Shown piece after piece: positions 1-9,881 of a stretch of DNA of 64,000 nucleotides. A program made the translations under genes and the position numbers. The notes under the pieces are model-generated. The model ran no database searches. It was not told the DNA's origin and saw only the letters and a list, made by a program, of their open reading frames with translations. This stretch comes from Tunicatimonas pelagia. GTDB taxonomy: Bacteria; Bacteroidota; Bacteroidia; Cytophagales; Cyclobacteriaceae. Each line of letters begins with the position of its first letter. Position 1 is the first letter of the stretch. Location: the NCBI RefSeq assembly GCF_030506325.1, contig NZ_CP120683.1, positions 4,725,001-4,789,000 on the forward strand, in the 5' to 3' direction.

Positions 1-105
1 TGATTGATGAATAATGACTAATGGAGAACAATAATTATAACCTGGAATTTGCAATTTTTCGTAACCATTTAACAATTGAACCATCGAGCCACTGAACAGT
101 CCCCC
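1..105 (+). repeat. Family B interspersed heptad repeat, copy B1
   Basis: This gene-free stretch reads as consecutive degenerate 7-bp units (tgattga, tgaataa, tgactaa, tggagaa and so on). Bases 1-57 align without gaps to the reverse complement of the copy near 14.66-14.71 kb with 50 of 57 identical, so it is a true interspersed repeat rather than chance AT-rich sequence. The end toward base 105 carries the aattgaaccat/gagccactgaac part also seen near 31.85 kb. It ends just before the stop codon of the PhoD-like gene and may continue left of the window. Confidence 0.75.
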
Positions 106-108
106 CCA

Positions 109-1488
109 TCAACTATCCGAAGAAATCGGTAGGCAAAATTGATAGCTAAGCTCCTGTTCGGTGTTGCTTTGTACTACGTTACCGTTTTTATCCTTCGCTG
201 TCCAGGTTAGGCATACTTCATTGCCACCGTTGTCCTCTACTTCAATGGTTCCGTACTGCCCGCTTCTCGATCGATATCCTTTGGAGTAGGGGCCACCCTT
301 GTAGGAACCGTAACGATCAATTGGGGCAGCATGAAATACGGGAATAGGTGCGCCCCCGCCTTCAGCGTAATCGCTGTTAGAACCATCGTCCATTGCTACC
401 ATGTGGGCATCTCCGCATATAATGCTGATCGGAATTTGGTGTTCCTTTACAAAGTTAGCAATCGCCTGCCGTTCTTCCGGAAAACCTCCCCAGTCGTCAT
501 CTTCGTCGCAATCATAGTTTGGCCCACCTTCGTGGTTAATGTACGGGATGCCCGATAACCATACTACCACCTGCCCGGAGTCTTTAGCCAATAACATCTG
601 ATCCTGAAACCATTTCATATGGGCTTCCGACCCGAAATTTGTTCCCACTTTAGTCCGTTCGCAACCGTCGTACTCCGGCTTTACTTTTTGGGAGCGCAAA
701 TCAGTTAATATAAAGCGAACCCGGCCCAGCGAGAAAGTCTGGGAGATAGGGGCCTTATCTTCCTGAAAAGCCAAAGGGTAGTGGGGAATGAAATCGCGGT
801 AGGCAGCAATTGCGTCCTGCTGGCAGGCTGACGAAGCGTCGCTATTATTATTGCCGTAGTCGTGGTCATCCCACATGTAGGCAAAAGCCGTGCTGCGGTA
901 GAGTTTAGATTGAGCCGAAGAACTAAATACACGGTAGTAAGCTTGGATGAAGTTAGCTTCGCAGTTGCGGTTAATATTTTCGTAGTGCAAATCGCCGGTG
1001 CTGATAAACAGTAATGGGTCTTCGCGAGCAATCTGCTCAAAAATATCGCTATTTGAGCCGGTTACCATGCAGGAGCCAAAAGCCACTTTATACGAAAATG
1101 CGCCATCCTTCGGAGTGGTAAATGTACCGCTGTAGCCTTCAAAAGCATCAATTGTATCATTAATTTCCAGGCGATAATAATACTGGGTGTCCGGCTGAAG
1201 GCTATCCAGCAGAACTTTACTCGTATTATAATTTTCAGCGATGGTTTCGGTATAAGCTGAATAGTGGGAATTGGCGAAAGTGATGGCTTCGGTACTTACT
1301 TGCACCCGTACTTTGGCGGGCCGATAGGTATTGAAAGATACTACCGCACTTCGAGAGGTCAATCCCCCGGCCAGTACGTAAGCCACTTCATCATCCGCTA
1401 AATTAGGAGTATAAAATACCCAATAGAGTACACTGATAACTACGATAATCCCCATGATGGATAGGGTAAGTTTACGTTTAGGTTTCAT
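109..1488 (-). CDS. PhoD-like alkaline phosphatase / metallophosphoesterase
   Basis: A 459-residue protein of the PhoD family, which hydrolyses phosphomono- or diesters outside the cytoplasm using a metal centre. An uncleaved-looking membrane segment lies at about residues 8-26, so it is probably anchored with its catalytic part in the periplasm. A fibronectin-like PhoD N-terminal domain (about 35-125) precedes the catalytic domain. Visible family motifs are FGSC, the metal-binding STGDLHYEN, WDDHDYGNNNSD, and CGDAHMVAMDD near the C-terminus. Length is normal for the family. It is transcribed divergently from the RNase gene across 77 bases. The substrate cannot be told from the sequence. Confidence 0.88.
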   Translation of the reverse strand: MKPKRKLTLSIMGIIVVISVLYWVFYTPNLADDEVAYVLAGGLTSRSAVVSFNTYRPAKVRVQVSTEAITFANSHYSAYTETIAENYNTSKVLLDSLQPDTQYYYRLEINDTIDAFEGYSGTFTTPKDGAFSYKVAFGSCMVTGSNSDIFEQIAREDPLLFISTGDLHYENINRNCEANFIQAYYRVFSSSAQSKLYRSTAFAYMWDDHDYGNNNSDASSACQQDAIAAYRDFIPHYPLAFQEDKAPISQTFSLGRVRFILTDLRSQKVKPEYDGCERTKVGTNFGSEAHMKWFQDQMLLAKDSGQVVVWLSGIPYINHEGGPNYDCDEDDDWGGFPEERQAIANFVKEHQIPISIICGDAHMVAMDDGSNSDYAEGGGAPIPVFHAAPIDRYGSYKGGPYSKGYRSRSGQYGTIEVEDNGGNEVCLTWTAKDKNGNVVQSNTEQELSYQFCLPISSDS

Positions 1489-1565
1489 GATAGGTGCTTT
1501 ACGGCACTTGTTCCAAACACCTAAGAGCGTTTGGGGTTGATAAATAAACAGCTAAAACTACACCA

Positions 1566-2966
1566 ATGAACGTTTCTATCCAATTTCTTGGGGCAGCCCA
1601 ATCGGTAACTGGCTCCAAGCATTTACTGCACTTTGACGACTTTCAGGTACTGATGGATTGCGGTCTGTTTCAGGGGCTGAAGAAGCTCCGGCAGCGTAAC
1701 TGGGACCCATTTCCGATGAATGTATCTGAAGTAGAAGCACTCGTGATTTCTCATTCCCACATTGACCACATTGGCTACTTACCTAGGCTGGTGAAAGAAG
1801 GGTACGACGGCCCCATCTACTGCACCACGGCTACCGCCGAACTAGCGCGTATTATGCTGCTCGACTCAGCTAAACTTCAGGAAGAAGAAGCTGAGTGGGC
1901 AAGAAAAAAGGGATATTCTAAGCATAAGCCACCCCAGCCACTGTACACTACCGAAGATGCAGAGAATACTTTCCGACTGTTTGAACCCCATGAGTTTGAC
2001 GAGGATATTTATTTGCGTGACGATATCCGGTTGAAGTTTCACAATGCCGGACATATTTTGGGTGCCGGATGGGTAGAACTGAACGTGCGGGGAGAGTCGC
2101 AAAGTAAAACGATTATTTTTTCCGGTGACTTAGGGAGGTACAACCAACCTGTGTTGCGCGATCCGGTATCAATGACTCAAACCGATGTTTTGTTGGTAGA
2201 ATCCACCTACGGCGATCGGGAGAACCTGTCGGAAGATCCTACCGAAGAATTTGCTCAGGTAGTAAACGAAGCAATGGATCGGGGTGGCTGTCTACTAATT
2301 CCCGCGTTTGCGGTGGGGCGCACCCAAACGGTTATGTACTATTTAAAGACATTGATGGAAGCGGGCAAAATACCGAAAGTACCCGTGTATCTTGATAGCC
2401 CGATGGCGATTAACGTCACTAATCTTTACAAACGTTTCTTTACCTACCACAAACTGCGCGATCAAGACTTACAGTACAGCGAATCTATTTTCGACTACGA
2501 GTTTTTTAACTACTATCGCAGTGTTCCTGCATCACAAAGTATTAATGAGATTCGGAAGAATGCCATCATCGTTTCTTCTAGCGGCATGTGTACCGGAGGT
2601 CGGGTGCTGCACCACCTAGTTCGTCGTTTAGATCGGCCCGAGGATACTATTCTGTTCGTAGGCTACCAAGCTAAGGGAACCCGAGGCCGACGTATTCTCG
2701 ACCAGGAAGAAACCATCCGTATTTTCGGGCAAAACGTACCGCTCAAGATGCAGGTGCGCCGCATTGATGGGCTGTCGGCTCACGCGGATAAAAGCGAACT
2801 GCTACGTTGGGTGAATACGCTCAAGGAGCATCCTAAGCGAACTTTTCTGGTGCATGGTGAGATAGATAGTGCTCAGGTAATGCAAAAAAGCCTGGAAGAT
2901 GCCGGGTGGCCCAACGTCCACATTCCTGATTATCAAGAGAGCCATACCTTATTTGCCGGAATTTAA
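1566..2966 (+). CDS. Beta-CASP metallo-beta-lactamase RNase (CPSF/YsfA-like)
   Basis: A 466-residue cytoplasmic protein with an N-terminal metallo-beta-lactamase fold and an inserted beta-CASP domain, as in bacterial relatives of the CPSF-73 RNA nucleases. The zinc site is seen as HSHIDHIG, the His in HNAGHILGAG and the Asp in SGDLGRY. The beta-CASP and C-terminal motifs appear as SSSGMCTGGR and DGLSAHADKSELL, followed by FLVHGE. The start is the ATG preceded by a short AT-rich leader. RNA processing or decay is the likely role from family knowledge; DNA substrates are less likely. It appears monocistronic, with a long gene-free region downstream. Confidence 0.9.
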   Translation: MNVSIQFLGAAQSVTGSKHLLHFDDFQVLMDCGLFQGLKKLRQRNWDPFPMNVSEVEALVISHSHIDHIGYLPRLVKEGYDGPIYCTTATAELARIMLLDSAKLQEEEAEWARKKGYSKHKPPQPLYTTEDAENTFRLFEPHEFDEDIYLRDDIRLKFHNAGHILGAGWVELNVRGESQSKTIIFSGDLGRYNQPVLRDPVSMTQTDVLLVESTYGDRENLSEDPTEEFAQVVNEAMDRGGCLLIPAFAVGRTQTVMYYLKTLMEAGKIPKVPVYLDSPMAINVTNLYKRFFTYHKLRDQDLQYSESIFDYEFFNYYRSVPASQSINEIRKNAIIVSSSGMCTGGRVLHHLVRRLDRPEDTILFVGYQAKGTRGRRILDQEETIRIFGQNVPLKMQVRRIDGLSAHADKSELLRWVNTLKEHPKRTFLVHGEIDSAQVMQKSLEDAGWPNVHIPDYQESHTLFAGI

Positions 2967-3886
2967 AATCGCTTTTGTACACAGCATCTCCTAATTGTCA
3001 GATTTAGTATACCAACTTGGGGGGGTAGTATAAGATGAAACGGGTGCTGTCTTTGCATTACGTAGTTTACCCGTTGAAACCTTACAACCGGGTGCAGTAA
3101 CTGGGTGGCCTCCTTCTCTGATAGCCGGATGCAGTTTTTATACGGCACTTACTCATAATTATGGTGAAGAATGCGAACGATACCGACAGCGAGTAAGAAG
3201 ATGGATTTAAACAATTGTTTTTTACGAAGTTAGGAGCGATAATATCTACTCATTTTACTCGGAAAAAGGATAATTAATCCGAACTAGAGCAGATAATATC
3301 TCTGTCTAACATTTGCTCCACTTACCATAATTTAAGTAACTAATGTTAGCATTACCACGCTGATCCGCCCTAAAAATAGATATAGCCAGTAAATATTACT
3401 TTTAGAGAGCATACCTACCCCATTTTTGGCTTTTCTCGGTAAAGTACTATTGCATTTAGCATGGGTTACGAGTAGAAATTACTCAATGGTCTTCAATTTA
3501 GTCATCCAGTAAGAATGGTTGATTAGCATTGCATGCCACTATTCAAACGTATGTATCTGAAAATTAGATACTTATCAGTTAATTTTTATTCCAAATATCT
3601 TTTTGTGGTGCTCAATAAGGTAAAAATACCTATTCTCAGAAGGTTACAAATTTCAGAAATCAAAATCGTGCTATCAGATTTAGTAATCACCTTCCTGTTT
3701 TATTTAAAAAAACATTTTAAAAGTTATATAAATTGGTCGAGATAAGGTAGAAGATACACAAATCATACAGACTCCATGAAAGTAAGCATTCTCGGTAGGT
3801 TGATGAAAACGAAGGTATCATCTTTGGAAAATAGGCATTAGTGTGCTAACAACTTATCGGATAATTACCCTAAACATCACAGGTAA
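2967..3886. other. 920-base gene-free region upstream of the chemotaxis cluster
   Basis: No convincing gene is seen on either strand. The short open frames here (for example 3533-3745 plus and 2963-3148 minus) show no family motif and have unusual composition. The region is AT-rich. It holds a direct repeat of GAGC(A)GATAATATCT at 3234-3247 and 3287-3301 and a possible promoter just upstream of the MCP gene. A long leader, a small RNA or a degraded gene cannot be excluded. Confidence 0.5.
3800..3826 (+). promoter_or_regulatory. Possible promoter of the chemotaxis cluster
   Basis: A TTG triplet at 3800-3802 is followed after 16 bases by CATCTTTG (3819-3826), one base away from the Bacteroidota -7 consensus TAnnTTTG. 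Spacing is at the short end of the usual range. It would give a leader of about 50 bases before the MCP start at 3887. This is a weak pattern match only. Confidence 0.3.
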
Positions 3887-5854
3887 ATGAAGACAGCTCA
3901 AAAAACTTCTACAACTACTAAGTCTGGTGAAACCCAAACGAATACCGAGCTAGATCAATTAAAAAAGCACAAATCCAAGCTAGAGGCTGATCTGAAAAAA
4001 ATGACTGAGACCCTGAAAAAAGGTCAGGCAATACAACAAGAGCTGGAACAGGCACAGAAACGGAGCGAAGAGGTGCTGGAACAAGCAGTAGATTCTGTAG
4101 TCACAATCAATTCGGATAAAATCGTAACTTTTTACAATAAGGCGGCTGAACAAATGTTTGGTTACAGCCGGGAAGAGGTGCTTGGGCAAAACGTGAAGAT
4201 GATTGTACCGATGGAGCACCGGGGTAACCACGATCAATACGTAGAGTCTAATATGACTACGGGGGAGAATAAGGTAGTGGGGCAAGGGCGCAACTTGGAG
4301 ATGGTTCGTAAAGACGGAAGCAAGTTTTGGGGTAACTTATCACTTAGCAAAGTAAAGGTAGGTGACGCACTACAGTACACTGCTTTTATTAAAGATATTA
4401 CCCAAGAGAAGGTTGCCAAGGAAAAGGCAGAGCAAATACAGCGCGCGGTAGACACTGGGTGGGCGTCTATTGAGTTTGAACTAGATGGCACAATTATTTC
4501 CGCTAATGAGAATTTTCTTCGGGCAGTTGGTTACGCTAGTGCCAGCGAAGTTGAAGGTAAGCACCACCGAATTTTTTGTACTCCAGAGTACGCTAATAGC
4601 GATGAATACGGAAATTTCTGGAGCGAGTTAAACCAAGGAAACATCAGTGCCGGAGAGTTTGAGCGGGTGCGGAAGGATGGCCAAAGAGTTTGGCTAAGTG
4701 CTTCTTATACCCCCGTGAGAGATAATGCGGGGCGGATAGTGAAGGTGATTAAGATTGCCACAGATATTACCAAAGTAAAAGAACCAGTACTTCAGGTTCG
4801 GGACTTAATCTCGAGTATGGCTCAAGGTGATCTCACCCAAAAGTTTGAAATAACGGCTGAAGGATACGTTCAGGAAATGGGTGATGCACTCAACGTGGCA
4901 ATGGAAAATTTGAATGGCCTACTGGGTAGTATTGGCAAAAATGCTGATCGGGTGGGCGAATCAGCCAATAATTTACTGGAGAGAAGTAAAAATATCCGCG
5001 ACAATACTAGCGAGGTTGCCTCAGCTATTTCCCAGATGTCTAAAGGGGCGCAAGACCAAGCCCAGCGAACCGATGAATCATCTAAGCTGGTAGATCAGGT
5101 ACTGTCTAGCGCCAATGATATGGAGCAAAAAGCCAATAGCATTTACCAAACGGCCGACCAAGGGCAGCAAAGCTGCGAAAATGGGTTGCTGATTGTAAAG
5201 AATTTGGTGGAAAATATGGATGGTATTCGTTCGTCGGCCAACGTGACCACGGAGTCTATCAACGTGCTGACCGAGCGAGCTGAAGAGATTGGGCGTACAC
5301 TTAACGTCATCTCCGACATCGCTTCCCAAACGAACCTATTGGCGCTCAACGCAGCTATAGAAGCTGCTCGCGCTGGTGATGCCGGACGAGGCTTTGCCGT
5401 AGTAGCCGAAGAAATTCGAAAGTTAGCCGAAGACTCCCGACGTTCGGCCATTGATATTGAAAAAATTATCAGCGATGTGCAGAAAGATACGCAGTCGGCC
5501 AGTAAGGCGATAGAAACTATGCAGGTAAGTGTGGAAGACGGCAGCGGTGCCACTAAAGAAGCCTCCACCATTTTTTCTGAAATTTCTGATGCCAGTACCA
5601 ACACGCTTAGCTACGCGAAAGAGATTCAGGAGGCTACTTCCGGTCAGAAATCTTTTATTGACGATGTAGCCAAAAATATTGAGCAAATTGTAGTAGTCGC
5701 CGAAGAAACCGCTGCAGGTACCGAAGAAGTAGCTACTTCATCGCAAGACCTGAACGGCAGCGTAGGGGAAATTACTGAGGCTAGTAATCAGCTTTCTAGT
5801 GTGGCCGAAGAATTACAAAAAGGAGTAAGCAAGTTCAAGCTTCGTCAATCATAA
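3887..5854 (+). CDS. Soluble PAS-PAS methyl-accepting chemotaxis protein
   Basis: A 655-residue chemoreceptor with no transmembrane segment, so it should signal from the cytoplasm. Order of parts: a charged coiled coil (about 20-62), PAS 1 (about 63-180, with [13 protein letters not shown] and [11 protein letters not shown]), PAS 2 (about 185-300, with [17 protein letters not shown]), a HAMP-like linker (about 300-360) and the long antiparallel helical signalling domain. The conserved hairpin tip is visible near residues 472-510 ([18 protein letters not shown], then [16 protein letters not shown]). PAS pairs of this kind usually sense redox state, oxygen or small ligands. It is the first gene of the cluster, 25 bases before cheW, and probably controls CheA activity for gliding or pilus-type movement, since no flagellar gene is present. 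Confidence 0.93.
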   Translation: MKTAQKTSTTTKSGETQTNTELDQLKKHKSKLEADLKKMTETLKKGQAIQQELEQAQKRSEEVLEQAVDSVVTINSDKIVTFYNKAAEQMFGYSREEVLGQNVKMIVPMEHRGNHDQYVESNMTTGENKVVGQGRNLEMVRKDGSKFWGNLSLSKVKVGDALQYTAFIKDITQEKVAKEKAEQIQRAVDTGWASIEFELDGTIISANENFLRAVGYASASEVEGKHHRIFCTPEYANSDEYGNFWSELNQGNISAGEFERVRKDGQRVWLSASYTPVRDNAGRIVKVIKIATDITKVKEPVLQVRDLISSMAQGDLTQKFEITAEGYVQEMGDALNVAMENLNGLLGSIGKNADRVGESANNLLERSKNIRDNTSEVASAISQMSKGAQDQAQRTDESSKLVDQVLSSANDMEQKANSIYQTADQGQQSCENGLLIVKNLVENMDGIRSSANVTTESINVLTERAEEIGRTLNVISDIASQTNLLALNAAIEAARAGDAGRGFAVVAEEIRKLAEDSRRSAIDIEKIISDVQKDTQSASKAIETMQVSVEDGSGATKEASTIFSEISDASTNTLSYAKEIQEATSGQKSFIDDVAKNIEQIVVVAEETAAGTEEVATSSQDLNGSVGEITEASNQLSSVAEELQKGVSKFKLRQS

Positions 5855-5879
5855 AATCATTATCTGTAACGAAACCACT

Positions 5880-6416
5880 ATGGAAGCTACGGAATTAGAA
5901 CCCAGGCAAGCGGAAGAGGCCGTTGATAACGGTGCCCGTCAGCAACTCATTGTTTTCAAATTGGGCGAAGAAGAGTACGGGATTACCATCGATCAGATTA
6001 AAGAAGTGGTCTTTACTCCTAATATCACCCCTATGCCTCAGGTACCCTCTTATATTAAAGGGGTGGCCAACATTCGGGGTAATATTCTGGCTATTGTCGA
6101 TTTAAGAGAAAAATTTGGCTTGCAAACCCAAAAATCTGATGCAGATGAGTCTTCTTCTAACTATACGTTGGTAGTAGCCAGCTCGCAACTGAATGTAGGT
6201 ATTCTGGTAAAAGAAGTACCTAATACCCTCACCGTATCTACCAGTGATATTGAAGATACCGCTAGCATTATGCAGGGTAGTCAGGAAGGACGGCAGTACA
6301 TTAAAGGCATTGTTAAGGTAGATAAAAAACTGGTTATCCTGATTGATGTATTTGCGGTAATGCAGGATAAAGAAATTAGCCAAACACTTACTTCTGAAGC
6401 AATAACAAACGAATAA
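5880..6416 (+). CDS. cheW: Chemotaxis coupling protein CheW
   Basis: A 178-residue CheW-domain protein that links receptors to the CheA kinase. The fold begins near residue 22 with QQLIVFKLGEEEYGITIDQI. It continues with MPQVPSYIKGVANIRG, the receptor-binding segment, and NILAIVDLREKFGL, and ends with YIKGIVKVDKKLVILID. It is slightly longer than the usual 150-165 residues because of an acidic N-terminal tail. It lies between the MCP and cheY genes, with a family B repeat filling the gap to cheY. Confidence 0.95.
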   Translation: MEATELEPRQAEEAVDNGARQQLIVFKLGEEEYGITIDQIKEVVFTPNITPMPQVPSYIKGVANIRGNILAIVDLREKFGLQTQKSDADESSSNYTLVVASSQLNVGILVKEVPNTLTVSTSDIEDTASIMQGSQEGRQYIKGIVKVDKKLVILIDVFAVMQDKEISQTLTSEAITNE

Positions 6417-6495
6417 TGATTGATGACGAATGAGTAATGAAGTCCAATAAGTCATCATTCATTAATCATCATTCACTAATCATTATTATCAATCA
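6417..6495 (+). repeat. Family B heptad repeat, copy B2 (inverted arms)
   Basis: The cheW-cheY gap is made of 7-bp units in one orientation (tgattga, tgacgaa, tgagtaa, tgaagtc) followed by units in the opposite orientation (tcatcat, tcattaa, tcatcat, tcactaa, tcattat). The two halves can fold into an imperfect hairpin. It begins directly after the cheW stop codon. It may attenuate or stabilise the che transcript between these genes. Confidence 0.6.
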
Positions 6496-6509
6496 TTAAA
6501 CTTAAAATA

Positions 6510-6866
6510 ATGGCAAAGAAAGTACTTATTGTAGACGATTCGTTGTACATGAGAACCCTCATAAAAAACTCAATTGCTGAGGGTGGGTTTGAGGTGGTAG
6601 GAGAAGCCGCTAATGGTGAAGAAGCCATTGACCTAGCGCTGGAAATGCAACCCGATATTATCACGCTAGATAATATTCTTCCCGACATGATCGGTACGGA
6701 TATTCTAAAAGTATACCACGAAGAGGAGCTGCCCTCTCAGGTGGTAATGATTAGTGCGGTAGGGCAAGAGTCAGTAATAGAAGAAGGAATGCGCTTAGGA
6801 GCTAAAGAATATATTGTGAAGCCCTTTACCTCAGAAAAGCTGCTTGATGTATTGAATAAACTTTAA
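6510..6866 (+). CDS. cheY: Chemotaxis response regulator CheY
   Basis: A 118-residue stand-alone receiver domain. The acidic pocket is D9/D10 in LIVDDS, the phosphorylation site is D54 in ITLDNILPDM, the switch residue is S82 in MISAVGQ and the conserved lysine is K104 in VKPF. There is no output domain, as in CheY. It should carry the signal from CheA to the motility apparatus. It is followed after 12 bases by cheB. The motor target is unknown; in gliding Bacteroidota it would not be a flagellar switch. Confidence 0.92.
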   Translation: MAKKVLIVDDSLYMRTLIKNSIAEGGFEVVGEAANGEEAIDLALEMQPDIITLDNILPDMIGTDILKVYHEEELPSQVVMISAVGQESVIEEGMRLGAKEYIVKPFTSEKLLDVLNKL

Positions 6867-6878
6867 TTCGCTCGCGGT

Positions 6879-7919
6879 ATGCCTCCTCACAAGACAACTA
6901 CCTTGCTGATTGAGGACTCGGGGTTCATGCGAATTATCTTAAGCGACCTCTTGAAAAGTGACCCCTCCATCGAGTTACTGGGAACCGCTTCTAATGGCCT
7001 CAAAGGTCTTGAAAAGATCCGACAACTTCGGCCCGATGTGATTATTACCGATATGGTAATGCCCGAAAGCGACGGGCTGGCCGTGGTAAAGAATGTAATG
7101 CAAAATAATCCTAAGCCCGTAATCTTGTTAAGTTCATTAGAAAAAGAAGACCCCAAAGTATTTGAAGCACTATTGGCGGGAGCTTTTGATTTCCTCAACA
7201 AAGAAGAAGTAACCAAGCTGGCCAAACAGCAGCAGTTCCCCCTTAACGAGATGGTGAAGGTTGCAGCAGGAGTGTCGTTAGGCAAACTTGCCGGAGCCCG
7301 GGGCGAGAAAAATACGTTTGAGCATAGTTTTGATGAGCAACTGCGCTACGAAGCAATTGCCATTGGAGCTTCTACCGGCGGGCCAGTAGCTATTGAACAA
7401 TTACTCAACGGCCTACCCGCCAATCTCAATATTCCGGTAATTATTGCCCAGCATATGCCTGAGCAGTTTCTGCGCTCGTTTGCCAAACGCCTCGACCGAG
7501 TTATCCCGCTGAGGGTAAAGCTAGCTCAACAAGGAGAGGAGCCAGAAGGGGGCACAGTTTACGTGCTTCCGGGCCATAAGAACAGCCACGTAATCCTGGA
7601 TTCTCACACCAATCGGCCTATTTTTAGCTTTACTCGGAAAAAGTATCGGGAGTTTAACTTCCCCTCAATAGATGGATTATTTATGTCGCTAGCCGAAGTG
7701 TACGGAAAAAAACTGATTGGTATTGTACTCACAGGTATGGGAAGAGATGGTACCAAAGGGCTTCAGGCAATTCAGCAGCAGCGCGGATTCACCATTGCTC
7801 AGGATGAAAAGTCTTCGGTGGTATTTGGTATGCCCAAAAGTGCGATAGATCATAAAGTAATCAATCAGGTATTAGCCTTAAAAGAAATCCCCGGCTTCGT
7901 AGTAAGCTGTTTGGCATAA
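6879..7919 (+). CDS. cheB: Chemotaxis protein-glutamate methylesterase CheB
   Basis: A 346-residue two-domain protein that removes receptor methyl groups during adaptation. The receiver domain (about 1-120) has the acidic pair E12/D13 and phosphosite D58 (IITDMVMPESDG). The methylesterase domain has the catalytic triad S165 (GASTGGP), H192 (AQHMPEQF) and D290 (LTGMGRDG), close to the spacing of enteric CheB. Its presence with CheR shows that methylation-based adaptation is complete in this cluster. It is followed by cheA after 20 bases. Confidence 0.95.
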   Translation: MPPHKTTTLLIEDSGFMRIILSDLLKSDPSIELLGTASNGLKGLEKIRQLRPDVIITDMVMPESDGLAVVKNVMQNNPKPVILLSSLEKEDPKVFEALLAGAFDFLNKEEVTKLAKQQQFPLNEMVKVAAGVSLGKLAGARGEKNTFEHSFDEQLRYEAIAIGASTGGPVAIEQLLNGLPANLNIPVIIAQHMPEQFLRSFAKRLDRVIPLRVKLAQQGEEPEGGTVYVLPGHKNSHVILDSHTNRPIFSFTRKKYREFNFPSIDGLFMSLAEVYGKKLIGIVLTGMGRDGTKGLQAIQQQRGFTIAQDEKSSVVFGMPKSAIDHKVINQVLALKEIPGFVVSCLA

Positions 7920-7939
7920 GTAGTACTAAACCAGTAGGA

Positions 7940-9874
7940 ATGAGCAAGGAAAACGAGTATAGAGAACTATTTTTGGCAGAAGCCCTCGAAAACCACGAGG
8001 AGCTTAACCGACTAATTACCCAACTGGAAAAAAAGCCGGACGATCAATCGGCGATTAATGCTATTTTTCGGATCACCCACACTTTGAAGGGGAATGCTGC
8101 CGGAATGGGCTTTGAGCGTATTGCGGAACTGGGGCATACCCTCGAGACACTGTTCGGGGAAGTGAGGGAACAGCGGCTGAAGCTGAATCCTGATATGTTC
8201 ACCGCGCTCTTTAAGGCTATCGACACCCTGGGCGCACTTATTCGATCATTGAGCGATGGCTCAAAAGTGGCTTACAAAGGCATTAAAACCAAGTTAGAAG
8301 TAATCTGTCGGCAGGCGAATGCTTCTCCGGGTGAGGAAGTTAAAGAAAAAAAGGAGGTTGAAGAAAAACCAGAAGAACCAGCCAAGTCAGTAAATCCAGT
8401 CGCAGCATCTCCCAAGAAAACCCGAAAACCGCGTAAAAAAAGCACAGCTCAAAACAAGAAAAAGACAGCTACTGCTAGCGAACTAACCAAGGAAGATTCA
8501 ACCCTCAAAGATGAGGTAGCCACTTCAACATCTGAACCAACGCAAGCGGTAGCGAAAAAGATGGCTTCAAAAACGGCTACTGAGGAAAAGGGGGTGGAGA
8601 GCTCAATGCCAGAACCTCAAGAACAACCGACTGAGAATAAAATTGTGTTCTCAGATTTAGTGCAAGTGCCAGTACGCAAACTCGATAATTTGCTCAACCT
8701 AGTGGGTGAGCTGATTATTGAGCGCGACCGGATTATTGCCTCGCACGCTGAACTCACCGGAGCCAACGAGTATTCCCGTCTTAATCGCATATCCTCTGAC
8801 TTACAGTATTCCGTAATGGATGTACGGCTGGTGCAGGTAGGTTTTCTGTTTAACAAATTTCATCGGGTAGTACGCGATGCGGCCACTTCGGAGAAGAAAG
8901 AAGTTACCCTCAAACTAGAGGGAACCGATACCGAAATAGATCGAAATATTCTTCAAATTATCAGTGATTCGCTAATTCATCTGGTGCGAAACTGTATTGC
9001 CCACGGCATTGAACAACCCGATGCCCGGAAGCAGCTCGGAAAGGAGCCCCAAGGTACAGTGACGCTGAAAGCCAGTAATGAAAACGATGGGGTGGTTATA
9101 GAGATTATTGATGATGGCAGTGGAGTAAATGTTGAGAAAGTGCGAGAGCGAGGCATTGAGCGAGGGTTGATCTCATCGGAGCAAGCCGCTACCATGTCTG
9201 ATGAAGAGATAACCATGCTAATCTTTGAACCGGGCTTTTCTACTAACGAGCAAATTAACGCTATCTCCGGGCGAGGCGTAGGGATGGACGTAGTAAAAAA
9301 AGCATTAGACTCAGTAAGCGGTAAAGTTATCGTGCATAGCAAGGCAGGCGAAGGAACCTGTATTCGTTTATCGCTGCCCTCATCAATGGCGGTGAAAGGA
9401 ACCTTACTGTTTGAGGCCAATCAAACAGAATACGCTATTCCACTGCCTTACACCGAAGCGGTGGTGTCGCTCTATCGCGCTGAGGTGCACAAAGTAGGGC
9501 GGGGACTAGCGTTTACCTATCAGGGAAAAACGGTATCGCTGGTTTTTTTAAAAGATATATTGTCTCTGCCTCCGGGGGTGTCGGCTCCCCAACCCGAAGA
9601 CCTTCGGCAAAGCTGGGAACAGCTTCACGATGAATCGCAACTAGAGATCATTGTCGTTTCGGGAGGCAACCACACCATAGGGTTGGTGGTTGACAAGCTC
9701 CTTCAACGAAAAGAGATCGTAGAAAAACCGCTCAACCAACCCGTAGATCAGGTACAATTTATTAGCGGAGTTACTATTCTGGGAAATGGTAATGTTTGTT
9801 TGGTCTTACACGTACCGGCTATCATAAGTTTTATCTTTCAAACTGCCCATCGCCAAGCGGGGGCTTTATCCTGA
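7940..9874 (+). CDS. cheA: Chemotaxis histidine kinase CheA
   Basis: A 644-residue kinase. The HPt domain has the phosphorylated H47 in RITHTLKGNAAGMG. A long low-complexity linker rich in Lys, Glu, Pro and Ala (about 128-232) stands where a CheY-binding P2 domain is often found. It is followed by dimerisation and ATPase domains, with HLVRNCIAHGIE as N box, DDGSGVNVEKV as G1 and SGRGVGMDVV as G2, and a C-terminal CheW-like domain (about 505-640). It phosphorylates CheY and CheB in response to the receptor. The apparent lack of a folded P2 domain is the only unusual point. It is followed after 7 bases by the CheC-like gene. Confidence 0.95.
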   Translation: MSKENEYRELFLAEALENHEELNRLITQLEKKPDDQSAINAIFRITHTLKGNAAGMGFERIAELGHTLETLFGEVREQRLKLNPDMFTALFKAIDTLGALIRSLSDGSKVAYKGIKTKLEVICRQANASPGEEVKEKKEVEEKPEEPAKSVNPVAASPKKTRKPRKKSTAQNKKKTATASELTKEDSTLKDEVATSTSEPTQAVAKKMASKTATEEKGVESSMPEPQEQPTENKIVFSDLVQVPVRKLDNLLNLVGELIIERDRIIASHAELTGANEYSRLNRISSDLQYSVMDVRLVQVGFLFNKFHRVVRDAATSEKKEVTLKLEGTDTEIDRNILQIISDSLIHLVRNCIAHGIEQPDARKQLGKEPQGTVTLKASNENDGVVIEIIDDGSGVNVEKVRERGIERGLISSEQAATMSDEEITMLIFEPGFSTNEQINAISGRGVGMDVVKKALDSVSGKVIVHSKAGEGTCIRLSLPSSMAVKGTLLFEANQTEYAIPLPYTEAVVSLYRAEVHKVGRGLAFTYQGKTVSLVFLKDILSLPPGVSAPQPEDLRQSWEQLHDESQLEIIVVSGGNHTIGLVVDKLLQRKEIVEKPLNQPVDQVQFISGVTILGNGNVCLVLHVPAIISFIFQTAHRQAGALS

Positions 9875-9881
9875 ATAGCAA

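Noticed and set aside
1489-1565. Short inverted CCAAAC/GTTTGG in the PhoD-RNase divergent gap as an operator
   Set aside because: Arms are only six bases long and the match is expected by chance in this composition.
3533-3745. A 70-codon open frame in the long gap upstream of the chemotaxis cluster
   Set aside because: It has no recognised motif, an AT-driven Lys/Ile/Tyr/Phe-rich composition and no plausible leader, so it was not called.
5078-5686. Antisense open frames across the MCP gene
   Set aside because: The MCP frame has strong family motifs throughout; the opposite frames show none.
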